From contig JAWXUL010000018.1 of NCBI GenBank assembly GCA_044432725.1, forward strand, positions 1-52,166: DNA of 52,166 nucleotides, read 5' to 3'. Origin of the DNA: JAWXUK01 sp044432725 (lineage in GTDB: Bacteria; Bacillota; Clostridia; Oscillospirales; Oscillospiraceae). A program made the translations under genes and the position numbers. Positions within the stretch are counted from its first letter, which is position 1. Every line of letters starts with the position of its first letter. This document shows positions 51,323 through 52,166 of this stretch, one piece after another. The notes under the pieces were generated by a model. That model was not told the origin of the DNA and did no database searches. It worked only from the letters and a program-made list of their open reading frames with translations.

Positions 51323-51627
51323 GTGTCACAGATAAGGTTGAATACATTCAGGATTTGAAAGGCGACTTCCCTATTGATTTGATGTGCAAAATAATGAATC
51401 TACCTCGCAGAACCTATTATGATGCAATTAACTGGCAGAAAAGTCAACGAGAACTTAAAGAAGAACAATTTAGTGCATTGGTAAAAAGTGTTTTTCAGGA
51501 ACACAATGGTGATGTAGGATCTAGTCAAATTCAACGAATCTTGACAGATCAAGGTGTTGAATGTACACAGCAAACCGTTTGGCGACACTTGAAAAAGCTA
51601 GGCTTACTTGAAGCCAGCAAGAAATAA
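51301..51627 (+). pseudogene. IS3-family OrfB, N-terminal HTH part only (no DDE domain)
   Basis: In the -1 frame after the A8 run, about 108 codons read VTDKVEYIQDLKGDFPIDLM, then MNLPRRTYYDAINW and IQRILTDQGVECTQQTVWRHLKKLG, which is the HTH_21 part of OrfB. It ends exactly where the rve (DDE) catalytic domain should start. No terminal inverted repeats were seen. A frameshift product would join both HTH parts to a protein of about 190 residues that may bind DNA but not transpose. It may be decay or a domesticated regulator. Confidence 0.68.
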
Positions 51628-51688
51628 TTTTATCCAAAGAGATGGTATGTAGATACTGTCTCTTTTATTTTATATGAGGAGTGATACT

Positions 51689-52064
51689 ATGTTAGAGCAA
51701 ATAACCCCGATTCTCATTGCTGGCTTTGTGATGTTCGCTGTCATCGGTGCCTTGATTTTCTTTTCCAATGCCTACAATCTGGACGGAATCAAGTCAAAAA
51801 CGGTGGGAGATGGACAACACGGTACAGCGAGATTCGCCACCAAAAGCGAAACACACAAAACCTACAAACACATCCCCTTTCGTCCTAAAGAATGGCGTGA
51901 GGGGAAAAATTTGCCCACAGCAGACCAACAAGGAATCATTTTAGGTTGCACATCGAATCCAAAGACAGGACTTCTGGCAATGGTGGATTCCGATGACGTT
52001 CACTGCATGATGATTGGTGCATCTGGTATCGGTAAAACAGCTTATTTTTTGTATCCCAATTTGG
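51689..52064 (+). CDS. virD4: VirD4/TraG coupling protein, N-terminal fragment
   Basis: The reading frame starts at 51689 (GAGGAG about 7 bases upstream) and begins MLEQITPILIAGFVMFAVIG with one membrane helix. It continues with HGTARFATKSETHK and the P-loop GASGIGKTAYFLYPNL (starting near residue 113). This is the start of the coupling ATPase that brings the relaxase-DNA complex to the type IV system. In related proteins the sequence continues YPN[IL]EYA; here the coding match stops at 52064, one base into the Glu codon, and is followed by intron-like sequence. The rest of the gene lies outside the window if it exists. Confidence 0.85.
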
Positions 52065-52166
52065 GTGTGACACGTTCCTAAGTGAAAAGCTTAGGCACTA
52101 AACAAAGAACGTGAAAAGTTCAGTTTAGGAGAACTGATAATCTGAAAGGTAGAATGAGGGAGTAAC
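52065..52166 (+). mobile_element. Probable 5' end of a group II intron in virD4
   Basis: The sequence starts GTGTGACACG, matching the GUGYG 5' end of bacterial group II introns. Strong RNA pairing follows: CACGTTC (52071-52077) with GAACGTG, enclosing CCTAAG/CTTAGG, then a hairpin with AGTTC/GAACT arms near 52116-52137. This stacked layout fits the start of intron domain I. The coding match to VirD4 stops at the preceding base. The rest, including any intron-encoded protein, lies beyond the window edge. Confidence 0.62.

Noticed and set aside
1..52166. CRISPR array
   Set aside because: No regular repeat/spacer series was seen; the direct repeats found are short and few.

Overview
The window looks like part of a conjugative element (integrative element or plasmid) from a low-to-mid GC Firmicute, most likely a gut Clostridia of the Oscillospiraceae/Lachnospiraceae kind. 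The evidence is the strong AGGAGG-type ribosome sites, the DUF6133/DUF6550/DUF4320/DUF6103/DUF6809-type families, a MobP3-like relaxase with Sel1 repeats, and a Gram-positive type IV secretion set without outer-membrane parts. No host chromosomal core gene was recognised, so the species is not fixed. Family names come from recognising motifs by eye; no database search was run.

Layout. 1-1362: three accessory genes, one with a YodL-type domain. 1521-9092: a Tad-type pilus operon (Flp-like pilin, A24 prepilin peptidase, small lipoprotein, CpaB-like SAF protein with a frameshift, TadZ, TadA, TadB, TadC and two TadE-like pseudopilins). 9188-9355: two adjacent, perfectly paired cloverleaf palindromes. 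9432-12416: surface and secreted proteins and a VirB2-like pilin. 12432-25089: conjugation genes (VirB6/TrbL-like, VirB3-like, VirB4, an M23 wall hydrolase) mixed with a C5 DNA methyltransferase, an amidoligase plus gamma-glutamylcyclotransferase pair, and small DNA-binding proteins. 25303-31930: candidate oriT, MobC-like protein, relaxase, DUF3991/Toprim protein. 32073-34723 (minus strand): two secreted or anchored proteins and a frameshifted tyrosine integrase. 35045-36121: a second integrase-like protein that has lost its catalytic residues. 36126-51045: a surface glycan locus. 51050-51627: an IS3 remnant without a DDE domain. 51689-52064: the start of virD4, which breaks off in what looks like the 5' end of a group II intron.

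How the parts fit. TadA/B/C and the pilins would build a thin pilus. VirB3/B4/B6, the M23 hydrolase, the relaxase and VirD4 would form the DNA-transfer machine. The glycan locus has two sugar modules. One (LicD, TagF-like transferase, IspD/TarI-like cytidylyltransferase, GatZ-like protein, GatD/TarJ-like dehydrogenase) points to a CDP-activated sugar alcohol. The other (RfbF, RfbG, RfbH, a reductase and an RmlC-like epimerase) points to a CDP-3,6-dideoxyhexose, possibly CDP-ascarylose. A Wzm/Wzt (TagG/H-like) ABC pair would export the product. So the element appears to carry genes for a pilus, DNA transfer and a rewritten cell surface.

Quality. A run of 100 N at 18514-18613 is flanked by an exact 121-bp repeat, so it is a scaffolding join rather than missing sequence; virB4 is continuous once the duplicate is collapsed. 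Three genes carry frameshifts or nonsense changes (cpaB-like, the gene before virB4, the integrase). Whether these are real decay or sequence errors cannot be settled here.
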